Assembly (NCBI GenBank): GCA_022010095.1
Contig: CP091739.1
Span: 434,001 to 498,000 of the forward strand
DNA length: 64,000 nt
Direction of reading: 5' to 3'
From: Clostridium sp.
Lineage (GTDB): Bacteria > Bacillota_I > Bacilli_A > RF39 > UBA660
In this document: positions 22,289-32,358 of the stretch, one piece after another
How the letters are laid out: every line of letters starts with the position of its first letter
Position numbering within the stretch: the stretch's first letter is position 1
The notes under the pieces: model-generated
Seen by the model: only the letters and a program-made list of their open reading frames with translations
What the model was told of the DNA's origin: nothing
Database searches by the model: none
Made by a program: the position numbers and the translations under genes

Positions 22289-23553
22289 ATATTTATTTTT
22301 GTAACTATTTCCATAGCTTTTTCTCATTAATAAATCATACTTGAATAATTCTTTTGAACCGATTTCTTTTTCAAAATCTTCAACGCTCATACCATATTTT
22401 TTTCAGCAGCTTCTTTTTAGTCCATCTTCAAGTTCTTTATCAGTTATTTCTAATTTTTCTTTTTCAACAACTGCATCAACTATTAATCTATAACCTATTC
22501 TCTTATTTGCTTCATCTTTTAATGTAGCCTTAAAGTCATCCATAGTTGTATTACAATATTTTTAGATAATCATCTAATTTTTAATCCTTGATATTGTAAT
22601 TTTTCTGACTGAATTCTCTTACTAATCTATTAATTTCATCTTCAGTCATTTCTTCAGGAATTTCGAATTTAGAGCCTTCAACCACTTTATCTAAACATTT
22701 AAATAAATATTCATCTTCATATTGTTTTTTTCTTTAGAAGCTTTCATATTTTCACTTATATATTTCTTTAAATCTTCTAAACTTTCTACTCCACCAACAT
22801 TTAAGTCTTCAAAGAATTCTTTATTAAATTCAGGTAATACTCTTTCTTTAACTTCTTTAATAGTAACTTTGAATACTACTGGTTTACCTTTTTAATTCTT
22901 CACTATGATAATTTTTCTGGGAATGTAACATTAACATCCTTTTTATCACCTTTTTTAAGACCTACTAATGCTTCTTCAAATCCAGGAATAAATGTATGAG
23001 AACCTATTTCTAATGAATAGTTTTCACCTTTACCACCTTTAAATGGAGTTCCATCTAAGAATCCTTCAAAATCTATAAGAGCAACATTACCTTCTTTAAT
23101 TTTAGCTTTATCATCTAAAGTTTTAACTTCTACAAATTGTTCTCTTAAGTGACCAAGTTCATGCTCTATCTCATCTTCTGTTACTTCAATAGGATTTTTC
23201 TTAATACCTAAATCTTTATATTTGCCAAGTTTTACTTCTGGAGCAGATATTAATGTAAATTCAATAGTAATACCATTTGAATCAATACTCTTAATATCAA
23301 TACTTGGTGTAGCTGCTGGTGTAATAGTTTCTTTATCACTTAATAATTTAGCATAAAGAATATCAATAGCAGATCAATTGCGTCCATATATAAACTTTCT
23401 ACTCCTGCTTTTTTAACATAAATATCATATGGAACTTGACCTTTTCTAAATCCATCGATTTTTTTATATCTTTCTTTCTTTTTTTCATAAACATCATGTA
23501 AACAATTATTCCATTCTTTTTTTCTCTAAACTTAATGTATAACTTTTTTTCAT
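22271..23553 (-). CDS. tig: Trigger factor, ribosome-bound chaperone/prolyl isomerase
   Basis: About 425 residues. N-terminal ribosome-binding domain (EWNNCLHDVYEKKK ... GFRKGQVPYDIY), FKBP-type isomerase domain (GNVALIDFEGFLDGTPFKGG, IGSHTFIPGFEEALVG, VTFPEKYHSEELKGKPVVF) and a helical C-terminal domain (IPEEMTEDEINRLVREF, EKKYGMSVEDFEKEIGS). ATG 23551-23553 follows AGGAGG. About ten A/T-run frame breaks, including one place (22405-22420) where a 5-A run and a 7-A run must become 4 and 8 to give DGLKEAAEKKYGM. The C-terminus runs into the terminator and is uncertain by a few residues. Confidence 0.9.
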
Positions 23554-23606
23554 ATTTTCCCTCCTACATACATTACTATTAAAAGCACAAAATAAGGATA
23601 TTTTTA

Positions 23607-24077
23607 CTATCCTATTGCTACTATTTTAACGCTATATACACCATCAGGTGATGAAACTTCAACAGTATCTCCAACTTTTTTACCAATTATAGCTGCTGCA
23701 ATTGGACTTTCATTTGAAATCTTATTATTAAATGGATCTGCTTCTTGACTACCAACTATTTTATAACTTTCAACATCATCATCATCTTCATACTTAAGTT
23801 CTACTTGGCATCCAACACCAACTGTACCATCATCTTTTACTTCATCTATAACAGTAGCATGTTCTAGAGTATATTCTATTTCAACAATTCTTTTTTCTAA
23901 ATTAGATTGATCTTCTCTTGCTTGATCATATTCAGAGTTTTCTGATAAATCGCCAAGAGCTCTTGCTTCTTTTAAAGTTTGTGTTACTTCTTTTCTCTTT
24001 TCAGTCTTTAAATAATGTAATTCATTTTCAAGTTCTAAATAACCTTCACTTGTAAGAAAAACTTCTTTCTTTTTCAT
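23607..24077 (-). CDS. greA: Transcription elongation factor GreA
   Basis: 156 residues, intact. N-terminal coiled coil with the tip acidic motif LGDLSENSEYDQARED that enters the RNA polymerase secondary channel and triggers transcript cleavage, then the C-terminal FKBP-like domain (DPFNNKISNESPIAAAIIGKKVGDTVEV). Start MKKKEV is chosen for the AGGTG upstream. It follows the yrrO-like U32 gene, as in Bacillus, though udk is absent here. Confidence 0.95.
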   Translation of the reverse strand: MKKKEVFLTSEGYLELENELHYLKTEKRKEVTQTLKEARALGDLSENSEYDQAREDQSNLEKRIVEIEYTLEHATVIDEVKDDGTVGVGCQVELKYEDDDDVESYKIVGSQEADPFNNKISNESPIAAAIIGKKVGDTVEVSSPDGVYSVKIVAIG

Positions 24078-24132
24078 GCGAATGCACCTCTTTCTTGTTA
24101 CCAACAAATGATACTATAAAATGCTCTATTTG

Positions 24133-25317
24133 TCAAGATATTACAACCCTTAAAATATCATTTTTTTGTACATTGAATGGTATTTTTATTTTAACTATTT
24201 CTCCCGGATGAGGAGCAGACTCAGTACTTTCTTTTAGCACTATTTATAATATATTCTATATTTAATTTTTTTGTACACTAGTATTTGGTCCAAAAAAACT
24301 TCAACAGTATCTCCTACACTAAACTTATTTCTTTGTTCTATAGTTGCTTCTTTACTTTTTTTCATCATAATCAAGTACAAGTCCTAAAAAGTCTTTATTG
24401 CTTACTTCATTTCTACCTGTATAATATTGTCCTTCTACTCCTATTACTCCATCATAAAATTGAGGTATATTCTCACGATTAGATACTCTATTTAATACTT
24501 TTTTATAATAAATAATATCTTCTTCTGTAAGTGTTCCATTAATCTTTTTTTATCCATTATAGTTCTATATGCATTAGCTACTGTCGCAATATAATAAAGA
24601 CTTTTCATTCTACCTTCTATTTTATATGATTCAACTCCAATGTCCATAAGATCACTTATATAATCTATCATATTTAAATCTTTAGACGCTATCATAAAGT
24701 CTTCATCTGTACCATTATCAAATATAAATCTACATACTTGACTACATCCACCTCTATTAGAATCCCTACGTGTTACATAATTAGAAAGAACACATCTACC
24801 ACTATAACTTGTACACATAGCTCCATGTATAAATACTTCAAGTTCAGTATCAATATTTTCTTTTATATATTTTATATCATCACGACTACATTCACGCGCT
24901 AAAACAACTCTATAAGCACCTAATTCTTTATAAAACTTAACACTTTCTAAATTAGTAATAGATTTCTGCGTTGATATAAAAAACTTAGTCTTTAAATCTA
25001 ATTTCTTTATAGCATCAATAACAGCAAAATCACTTACTATGAAACTATCTATACCTATTCTATCTAATTCTAATAAATAATTATCTAAATTACTTAAATC
25101 TTCATTATGAAATACCATATTAACAGTTACATATACTTTTTTACTTAATTTATGAGCAAATTCAACGCCTTCTCTTATTTCATCTAAACTAAAATTATTA
25201 GCATTAGCTCTAAGACTATAATTATAGCCACCAATATATACAGCATCAGCACCATATATAAAAAGCAAATTTAAGTCTACTTAAGTCCCCAGCAGGTAAT
25301 AATAATTCATAATTCAT
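24133..25317 (-). CDS. yrrO: U32 family peptidase (YrrO-like)
   Basis: About 395 residues. MNYELLLPAGDLSRLKF start, YGADAVYIGGYNYSLRANANNF, and the U32 signature EVFIHGAMCTSYSGRCVLSN, with two further cysteines in GGCSQVCRF; these four Cys are the likely iron-sulfur ligands of the family. The C-terminal beta domain ends HPGEIVKIKIPF. Members of this family act in tRNA hydroxylation (TrhP) or in related hydroxylations, so peptidase is a historical name. Start after AGGTGATT. Frame corrections near 25265, 24550, 24360, 24290 and 24270. Second of two adjacent U32-like genes. Confidence 0.85.
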
Positions 25318-25345
25318 TTTTAAATCACCTACCTTATATTTAATT

Positions 25346-26127
25346 TCATTTTTCCAAGAAATAATAATCACATAATATAAGATTACATAATTCTTCTCTA
25401 TCATAATTTCTAATAATCATTTTTAGTAGTTATAGGATCTAAATTACTTAAATTAATAATAAGATTCATATTTAAATTCTTTAAATATTTAGAAGCACAA
25501 AAATATCTTATCATAATATATAACACTTCCATCTTCTTCTTTAACATCTAAAAAAATGTATTTGAAACAATCTCTCTTAATTTATAATTATTAGTTTTTT
25601 TCTTTATTATAATATTTATTAAAATTACTTACTAAATTTCTTCTTGAATACATAAGTATATTTTTTTACCAGTATAAAAAAATAATATAGATTAGAATTA
25701 GTATTTCTAAATATATCTTTTTATCTCATTTATAGTTAAATCATTATTGATAACAACATTATTATAACCAATTTCTTTTTAAATAATTAATTGCTCTATA
25801 ATTAGATATAATATGGTTTTTCATATAGTATTATTCTATTTTTTTATCTATTACATCTGTAAGACCTATATCTTCTACCATAAATTTAATTTTTTTCATT
25901 AAATAATGGATATTTTTTTCTAAATTCATCTATTTTTTTCTATGTAAAAAAATTTATTCATTATAACTGTAATATCATATATTTCACTCATTCTATTTAT
26001 TTCTTTTTATTGTAAAATATGTATCAAATCCTATACTATAATCTTCTAGTGGTAATATGAATTTACGTACTTTAAATGAACTTAATCTTTTACTATTAGG
26101 TATTATTATAAATTCTTTCTTTTGCAT
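25346..26127 (-). CDS. Divergent short U32-like protein (YrrN position)
   Basis: About 260 residues, starting MQKKEFIIIPNSKRLSSF from an ATG placed right after TTTAGGAGT and overlapping the end of trmR. The body (IYDITVIMNKFF, KYPLFNEKIKFMVEDIGLTDV, YNNVVINNDLTINEI) has the alternating strand-helix pattern of the U32 barrel but I see no cysteine cluster. The assignment as the YrrN equivalent rests mainly on its place between trmR and the full-length U32 gene. Many A-run breaks; the reading of the middle part is tentative. Confidence 0.5.
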
Positions 26128-26717
26128 ACTCCTAAAAGTATCACCTACTTCTATAAATTCTACTTGAAATTCTTTTATTTTTCTTTTTAGATATTCTATG
26201 AATTTTCTATTTTTTTCTAACCATTTGTCTTAAATTTCTACTTTTTTTATTTCATTACTTTTTTTACTAACATATCCATGAAAACTTAAGTTATCAATTA
26301 TTATTATTCCATTTTTGATTTAAGTTATTCATGAATTTTTTTCAAATATTTTTATTTTTGACTTTTTAGCAGCTGTCAATAATTATTAAATCATATTTAT
26401 CTTCTGTATTAAAGTCAAATGCATCCATTAGGTTTAATGAAATATTTTTTTAAGTTACTTTTTTTCTACATTTGATACAGCTTTTTATGTATCTATCTTC
26501 ATCTCTTTCTATACTTTCTATTTTATCTATACCAGTACTAGCAAAGCATATTGTAGAATATCCTATAGCTGTACCTATTTCTAATATTGTTTTTTTATAT
26601 TATTCTCTTTTTATAATGTTTTTGTATTGTAGTAATAGTGTCCCTACTCATTATAGGAACACTATTATTTTCTCCATATTCACGTATTTCATCTATTAAC
26701 TTGTATAATTTATCCAT
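26106..26717 (-). CDS. trmR: tRNA 5-hydroxyuridine O-methyltransferase (TrmR/YrrM type)
   Basis: About 200 residues. N-terminal helix with NNSVPIMSRDTI, SAM-binding motif I TILEIGTAIGYSTICFA, the acidic loop KIESIERDEDRY, KYDLIIIDAAKS and GIIIIDNLSFHGYV, as in class I O-methyltransferases of the YrrM group, which methylate 5-hydroxyuridine at tRNA wobble position 34 in Bacillus. The two U32-like genes downstream are consistent with one tRNA-modification unit. The start overlaps the end of mltG. Frame breaks at 26595, 26480, 26455, 26370, 26340, 26310 and 26145. Confidence 0.8.
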
Positions 26718-27800
26718 AATCCATCTCTCTTTAGTTGATTACATTTATTATTATGTTCTCTTTCTGTTTTAGTAAAGTATGTTTTACCATTTTTATCAGC
26801 AACGAAATAATAATAGTTATGATTTGTTGGTTCAAAAAGCAGCAACTATACTTTCTAGTCCAGGGTTACATATAGGACTTATTGGTAATTTTCCTGCCAT
26901 ACATGTACTTCTTGTATTATATTTATTACAACTATTTAATTCACTCTTTCTAAGATCTCTTGAATAGTTATCTATTTTTTCAGCATAATAAGTAGTTACA
27001 TCACTACCAAGACTCCAATTATCTTTTAACCTATTATAGAATACTCCAGCAACACCTTTTCTATCACTCGCAGTACCTGCTTCAAGTTCTATAATTGATG
27101 CTAGAGTCATCATTTCATGAATAGAATATTTACTTTTTTTCACTTCTTCTTTATACTTACTTATCTTATTATTCATATTATCAAGCATACCTTTAAATAT
27201 ATCTTCTATAGTAGCCGTTTCATAAAATTCATAAGTATCTGGATATAAATATCCTTCTAATGAATAATAAATATCTTTATTCTTTATATCATCAGTTAAG
27301 AACCAATATTTACTTATTAAACTATCTAAATATCTGCTATCACTAAGCTTATCTAATATTTCTTTTTCTGTTATATTAAATGTACTTGTTATATTAGAAA
27401 TAATATATCTCATATTCTTTCCTTCAACAAATGTTATCTTTTTTTAGTACTTGCTAAATTAACTGAACCTTTCTTTAAAGTATCAATTATTTCTTCCATA
27501 TTATATGATTTCTTAAGTACATAATCTCCTGCTTCTAAATTTTTCTGGCCTATTTAATTTAACATATATTTTTATAAACAAGTTCTGACTTTATAAGTCC
27601 ATTTTTCTTTAAGTACAGGACCTATTGTACCATAACTATTACCTTCTTTTTATATTAATAGTTATTGTTTCAGTATTACTACTTCTATGAGTAACTAAAT
27701 AGAAATAACTTCCTACTAAAGCACCACATACTATTAAACATAATATAAATATAAAAAAATTAAAAAAACTTTTTTTCACACTAAACACTTTCTTTTTCAT
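26696..27800 (-). CDS. mltG: Endolytic murein transglycosylase MltG
   Basis: About 365 residues. N-terminal cytoplasmic KKK, one transmembrane helix (FIFILCLIVCGALVGSYFYL), a LysM-like linker and the MltG/YceG domain: LEGYLYPDTYEFY, MMTLASIIELEAGTASDRKG (catalytic Glu region), VAGVFYNRL, SDVTTYYA, SPICNPGLESIVAAF, YYFVADKNGKTYFTKTEREHN. It cleaves nascent glycan strands at the outer face of the membrane. The start overlaps the stop of the DUF1292 gene (ATGA) and the end overlaps trmR by about 20 nt. Frame breaks cluster at 27440-27660. Confidence 0.9.
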
Positions 27801-28076
27801 TTATTCTTTTTTTCCTCCAACGAACTTAATATTTTTCTCTATAAAATCAAATTCTTCTTTTGTCTCAACTGGTTTTTAATTTAGTCATATTACCTTTTAG
27901 AACTTCTAACATAAGTAGAAGCATAACAAATAGTTTCCCCTTTTTTTATTTGTTTCATCATCTGTATATATAACGTAATTTATTTTATTAGTTGTATCTT
28001 CTATATCAAGAAGAATTCTATAATCTTTCTTTTCTCCATTATCATCTTTTTAAAGTAAGTGTATTATTTTTTTCAT
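27797..28076 (-). CDS. yrzB: DUF1292 protein (YrzB-like)
   Basis: About 92 residues: TLTLKDDNGEKKDYRILLDI ... INYVIYTDDETNKKGETICYAS ... FDFIEKILSSLEEKK. This is the usual DUF1292 pattern, an acidic small protein of unknown function encoded between ruvX and mltG in Bacillus. It overlaps ruvX at its start and mltG at its end. Four A-run corrections (28070, 28055, 27940, 27875). Confidence 0.8.
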
Positions 28077-28486
28077 AACTTCTCCTATCTAAAAATGCTT
28101 GTAGTATTATAGAAGCTGCTATTTTATCTATAACTTTCTTTCTATTTTTACGTTTAGTATCATTACTTATAAGTAAGTTTTTCCGCTTCTACTGTAGATA
28201 ATCTTTCATCTTGCATAAATACTTCCTTATGAAATTTTTCTATAAGCATATCTCTAAATTCTAATGTTATCTCACTTCTTTTAGACAAGCTTCCATCTAA
28301 ATTAAGAGGATTTCCAAGTACGAACGCGTCAACCTTTCTCTCTATAACAATAAGTTCTAATTGATGAAGTAAGTCTTCATAATCATAATATCTTATTACT
28401 TCAAGAGAGGATGCTATTATACCAGTTCTATCACTAATTGCAACACCACAAGTTTTACTTCCAAGATCAAGTCCTAAATATGTCAT
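28064..28486 (-). CDS. ruvX: RuvX/YqgF family RNase H-like nuclease
   Basis: About 140 residues. TYLGLDLGSKTCGVAISD carries the first catalytic Asp, VLGNPLNLDGSLSKRS the loop, and VFMQDERLSTVEA the second acidic cluster. Acts in 16S rRNA 5'-end maturation and/or Holliday junction processing. The start at 28486 is decided by the corrected end of ireB, which gives an ATGA overlap; a longer ATG upstream would overlap ireB by more. One break near 28192 (5 A seen, 4 needed) separates the last 40 residues. Confidence 0.88.
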
Positions 28487-28735
28487 TTCTTTATATATTT
28501 TTACTAGCATTAATTCTAGTATATCTTCCCTTTTTAAAATTTTAAAATTCTATTTCTACATTCTTTATAACTAGATATATATCCAGGATCTCCACTTATT
28601 AAATAAGCAACTATTTGTTTAATTGGATTATATCCTCTTTCCTCTAAATCTTCACATATAGAAATTAAAGAACTTTTTAATATTATTATCAACTATAGTT
28701 TCAGTATCTACTACAGTTGTTTCAAATGAATCCAT
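28483..28735 (-). CDS. ireB: IreB family regulatory phosphoprotein
   Basis: About 83 residues: TTVVDTETIVDN (a Thr-rich N-terminus as in IreK/PrkC substrates), ISICEDLEERGYNPIKQIVAYLISGDPGYISSYKECRNRILK. The GYNP..Q.V.YL.SGDP block is diagnostic. IreB in enterococci is phosphorylated by the Ser/Thr kinase IreK and affects cephalosporin resistance; in Bacillus the homologue (YrzL) also precedes ruvX. Frame corrections near 28680, 28540 and 28500; the last gives the C-terminus LVKYIKK and an ATGA overlap with ruvX. Confidence 0.85.
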
Positions 28736-28804
28736 AATATCACTTCCTTCACGTATATTTTTATCAAAAAAACATAAACATAACAATATTATTATTTCTT
28801 ACTA

Positions 28805-29504
28805 TTACCACCTTTTAGTAATATTTCTATTTTTGATATTCTAATAATGCTTTATCAAATTCATCATTATCAAAAATCAGGAAAACATGTACTTGTAAAA
28901 TATAATTCAGCATATGCAATATTATATAACATAAAAATTACTTATTCTACACTCTCCACTTGTTCTTATCATTAAGTCTACTGATCCTAAATCATTATAT
29001 AAGTATTTATACATTTCTTCTTCATTTAAACTATCTATATCAATTTTATCTTCTTTATATAGTTTACAAAGCCTCTTACATGTATCAACCATTTCAGCTT
29101 GTCCTCCATAGTTTAAACATATATTAAGAATACCTCCATCACATTTTTTAGTTGCTTCTTCTAGTTCCATCATTGCCTTATATACATTATCTTTAAGCGG
29201 TTCTTTTCTTCCTGAAAATACTACTTTAACATTATTTTCAAAAAAGTAATGTCTATCTTTAGTAAATCCTTTTATAAATAAATTCATTAAATAACCTACT
29301 TCTTCTTCACTTCTTTTAAAGTTTTCAGTTGAAAAAGCAAACACGCTAAGTACTTTTTACACCTTTTGATAATATATGAAGTGCTACTTCTTTAAGCCTA
29401 TTATATCCAGCATAATGACCCTCTGTTCTCTTCTTTCCCTGTCTAGTAGCCCATCTACCATTACCATCCATAATGATTGCTACATGTCTTGGTATTTTAT
29501 TCAT
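28805..29504 (-). CDS. uppS: Isoprenyl transferase (undecaprenyl diphosphate synthase)
   Basis: About 232 residues. PRHVAIIMDGNGRWATRQGKKR holds the catalytic Asp and diphosphate-binding residues; then GHYAGYNRLKEV, SVFAFSTENFKRSEEEV, NICLNYGGQAEMVD, DLMIRTSGECRISNF and ELYFTSTCFPDF. It makes the C55 lipid carrier precursor for peptidoglycan and wall polymers. Start MNKIPRH after GAGGAG. Three corrections (29355, 28938, 28870) restore the chain. cdsA does not follow; ireB does, after about 70 nt. Confidence 0.93.
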
Positions 29505-29749
29505 AAATATTTTTTCTCCTCTTTTCATTAACCTATTATACTAGATATTAATAACAATAAGTATATTTTTTTACAATCAGTTTACACAAAATAAAAATTT
29601 AAATATATATACAATTAAAAAAATACATTATATTACTATTTTTTTGCATATAATATAAAAAAATAATATGATTTTTTTATATAAAAAAATATTGACTTTT
29701 TATATAATTTTTTTGCTATATTTTTTTATTAAGAAAAGGAGATGATAAT

Positions 29750-30069
29750 ATGTCTACAACCACTGCTATAAGCGTACAAATTGATAAAGAAGACAAGGAT
29801 AAAGTTACTGAAATCTTGCAAAAGTTAGGTGTTAGTATGAGTGGACTAATAAATATGACTATAAAACAAGTAATTATGCGAGGTAGTATTCCTTTTGATA
29901 TTGCACTACCAAAAGAGGAAGAAAGTGAATTGCATCAATATTTCACCGAAGAGGAATTACAAATGGCAGCAAAAGAACTTGCCTATATAAAAGAACATCC
30001 TGAAGAATATAAAAGTTATAATAATATAAAAGATTTAAAAAAAGGCTTGTACTTGATGATGAATTATAA
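29750..30069 (+). CDS. dinJ: RelB/DinJ family antitoxin
   Basis: About 105 residues: AISVQIDKEDKDKVTEILQKLGVSMSGLINMTIKQVIMRG is the ribbon-helix-helix DNA-binding part, FDIALPK the conserved link, and the rest the toxin-wrapping helix. ATG 29750 follows AAGGAG. As written the frame reads through the toxin start; 8 A instead of 7 at 30038 gives a stop at 30067-30069, overlapping the toxin ATG as expected. It should repress the operon together with its toxin. The 220 nt upstream are almost pure A/T. Confidence 0.88.
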
Positions 30070-30349
30070 AAATCAAATATACAAAAAGAATTTAAAAAAA
30101 TCTATCAAAAATAACAAAGCAAGGAAAAAAACATTGATAAATTATTAAATGTTATTGATTTGTTATCAACTAAACAACAATTAGATTCAAAAATATAAAG
30201 ATCATGCATTATATAATGACAAAAAATTTAAAGATTGTAGAGATTGCCATATCGAACCAGATTGGGTACTTATTTATAAATATTTAGAAGAAGAAATAGT
30301 ATTATTATTAGTAGATACTGGAAGCCATAGTGAAGCATTAAAAAAATAA
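30056..30349 (+). CDS. yafQ: YafQ family mRNA interferase toxin
   Basis: About 96 residues after correction: MNYKIKYTKEFKKIY, DSKYKDHALYN, CRDCHIEPDWVLIYKYLEEE, DTGSHSEALKK. The residues used by YafQ in catalysis are present: His in KDHAL, His and Asp in CHIEPDW, His in GSHSEAL. Ribosome-dependent mRNA cleavage is expected. Start overlaps the antitoxin end. Five A-run corrections, four of them 5-to-4. Followed by a strong terminator. Confidence 0.87.
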
Positions 30350-30391
30350 AAAAATTAACAATTAATTCAAATCAATATTGTTAATTTTTTT
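30349..30391 (+). terminator. Terminator of the DinJ/YafQ operon
   Basis: AAAATTAACAAT ... ATTGTTAATTTTTTT stem-loop starting right at the toxin stop codon. Confidence 0.8.
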
Positions 30392-30408
30392 ATACAAATT
30401 TTTTTAAA

Positions 30409-30433
30409 AATAAAACCCATATAAATATGGATT
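30409..30433 (-). terminator. Terminator after the lipoprotein gene
   Basis: Minus strand AATCCATAT-tt-ATATGGGTT with TTTATTTTT following. Confidence 0.7.
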
Positions 30434-30436
30434 CTA

Positions 30437-30927
30437 TTAATAACCTAATTCTTTTTATAAAACTTTTTTTATATCTTCAGTATATTTTTTTCATCAGCAA
30501 CTACATATATCAAAGTATTATCAATTTTTTTGAAAGATACATATAGTTACCATTAGTAGTTAAAGAGTAATTTGAATAATTTCCTATACTTTCAGAAGTT
30601 TCTTTTGAACCATTTCCTTTTTGATTTAATAAAAATTTTTCTTTTGTTATATTCAAATGTTTTAGAAGTACTATTATTATTATTCATTACATAAAAATTC
30701 TACTTTCCAATTACCAGCATTACTTACAACAGTAGCTTCATTAATATATTTATATTCTTCAAATTGAGAAATAGCATTGTTAATAATATAATTATGACTC
30801 TTTGCTTTGTCCTTAAATTCTTCTGTAGTAATTGCTTTTTCTATTATTACCACATCCAACTAATAAAAAAATACCATCATTACGCTTAATATAATTTTTT
30901 TAAAAAAATACATTTCTTTTTCTTCAT
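30437..30927 (-). CDS. Lipoprotein of unknown function
   Basis: About 160 residues. Basic N-terminus MKKKKCIF, hydrophobic segment and lipobox LLVGC, then a mature domain (ITTEEFKDKAKSHNYIINNA, EATVVSNAGNWKVEFYVM, NYSNYSLTTNGNYMYLSKIDNTLIYVVADEKY) with a strand-rich pattern and no family I recognise. Start ATG 30925-30927 after GAGGAG. About eight A/T-run corrections. Single gene between the toxin module and a coiled-coil gene. Confidence 0.6.
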
Positions 30928-31014
30928 AATAAATCTCCTCATAATTAATATTTAAAAATATATTTTTCGCCGATTTGTAACTTTTTTTGTTCAGTAATTT
31001 GTAGATTTTATATT

Positions 31015-32020
31015 CTACATTCCATAAGCCATAGTAACAGGCCTTGCATATTGCTGTCCAAGATTACACACACCTTGTTTACCTTTAAGCCTATCAAGTC
31101 TTTTTCCTTTTCTCTTTCAAGTCTATTAAGTCTACTTTCCATTCTTTTTCCTTTTCAACAGAAAGTCCAAATGCTTTAAGATTATTTTTAAGTCCACCTT
31201 GACTTTTTAACTCAATAATATTATCACTTGTTAAACCTATATCATTAGTATAATCTTCTATTTGTTTATTATTTTTCTATTCTTCTACTAGCATATTCTT
31301 GTTCACGAGCAAATTCTTTAGCATACTTTTGAATTTCTTTTTCTCTCTTACTAATATATTTTTCTGTAGCCTTATTGACCATTCTTTGTTGAATACTACT
31401 AAGAGTTCCTTGTTTAGCTTGTAAACTTTCTATCTTCTTCATAACTCTATTAATTTTAGCTTGATTAGACATTTGTTTAAATTTAGTCTTATATTTTTTA
31501 CCTTCTTCTACTAACTTATTTAATTCTTTATATTGTTCTTCTAATGCATAATCATTATTCCTAATACCTTCTTTTAAAGTACTATTAGCAATTCTTTCAA
31601 TACTATTTAGCATAGTTTGATCATAACCATAATTGTCTCTTAAAAACATTAATATTATTTCTAACATTTTTCATATCCATTACGAGCCTGTTCTAAATCA
31701 TTAATTATATTTAAAATACCTTGCTTATCTTCATTACTTAAACTAGAATCTTTAATAGAATTATATAATGCAGTGTATCTATTAATCATCTTATCATATT
31801 CACCAATGACAGTGTTATGAACTTTTTTAGCACCTGCGTTTACTGCGGCTGCATGGATATATCTATTTGAAGATAATCGTCTTAACTCATCATCAGTAAA
31901 TTCTCTAGTAGAAAGATCAATATCTTTAATATCAATACCACACTTCTCACATATTGCAAGAAATTTATCTTCACTTATATTAGGAAGTCTTCCTCTTTTT
32001 TTAGCCTCATCAAATGTCAT
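31015..32020 (-). CDS. Coiled-coil protein of unknown function
   Basis: About 335 residues. N-terminal part MTFDEAKKRGRLPNISEDKF ... CGIDIKDIDLSTREFTDDELRRL, then mostly charged helix with heptad character (YKELNKLVEEGKKYKTKFKQ, EKEIQKYAKEFAREQEY, ESRLNRLEREKEKRLDRL) and a short glycine-containing tail (GQQYARPVTMAYGM). No signal peptide or membrane segment. Two apparent ORFs are joined by a 5-to-4 A and a 5-to-4 T correction near 31670 and 31641. The stop of the DUF1292 gene upstream is 2 nt away from its ATG, so they are co-translated. Confidence 0.6.
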
Positions 32021-32021
32021 A

Positions 32022-32286
32022 CTATTGTTCCTCTTTCATTTCTTCTACAACTCTATCTATTTCTTCATTTATATAGTCAATTTCATCTTGTTCTTTAATT
32101 GTATCAAGAGAATAACTTTCTTCTTTTTTTCATTTAAAATTGAAGCAAAAAAACATTACTTTCATCACCATTAATAGTATAAATAATAAATGTTTTATTA
32201 AATCTTGCTGAATCAATTATATCAAGAACTTTAACATCAACTATACTCCCATCTTCAACAGTTACTTTTAAAATATTATCTTCCAT
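32022..32286 (-). CDS. DUF1292-like small acidic protein
   Basis: About 87 residues: LKVTVEDGSIVDVKVLDII ... KTFIIYTINGDESNVFASILNEKKEESYSL ... EEEIDRVVEEMKEEQ pattern, similar to the YrzB-type protein at 27797. Strong AGGAGG upstream of ATG 32284-32286. One or two corrections near 32130-32150. Probably a second DUF1292 copy working with the coiled-coil protein that follows it; the function is unknown. Confidence 0.65.
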
Positions 32287-32332
32287 ATCATAGCCTCCTA
32301 GTATATTAAAAATTATAGCATACATTCGCATG

Positions 32333-32358
32333 AAAAAAAAGTTATTTCTAACTTTTCT
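32333..32358 (-). terminator. Terminator after spoIVB-like gene
   Basis: AAAAGTTA-gaaa-TAACTTTT followed by T-run on the minus strand; it overlaps the stop codon. Confidence 0.75.

Noticed and set aside
28483..28486. Mycoplasma-type genetic code with TGA read as Trp
   Set aside because: TGA serves as the stop in gene overlaps (ireB/ruvX, yrzB/mltG, xseA/xseB) and Trp residues in conserved motifs are TGG.
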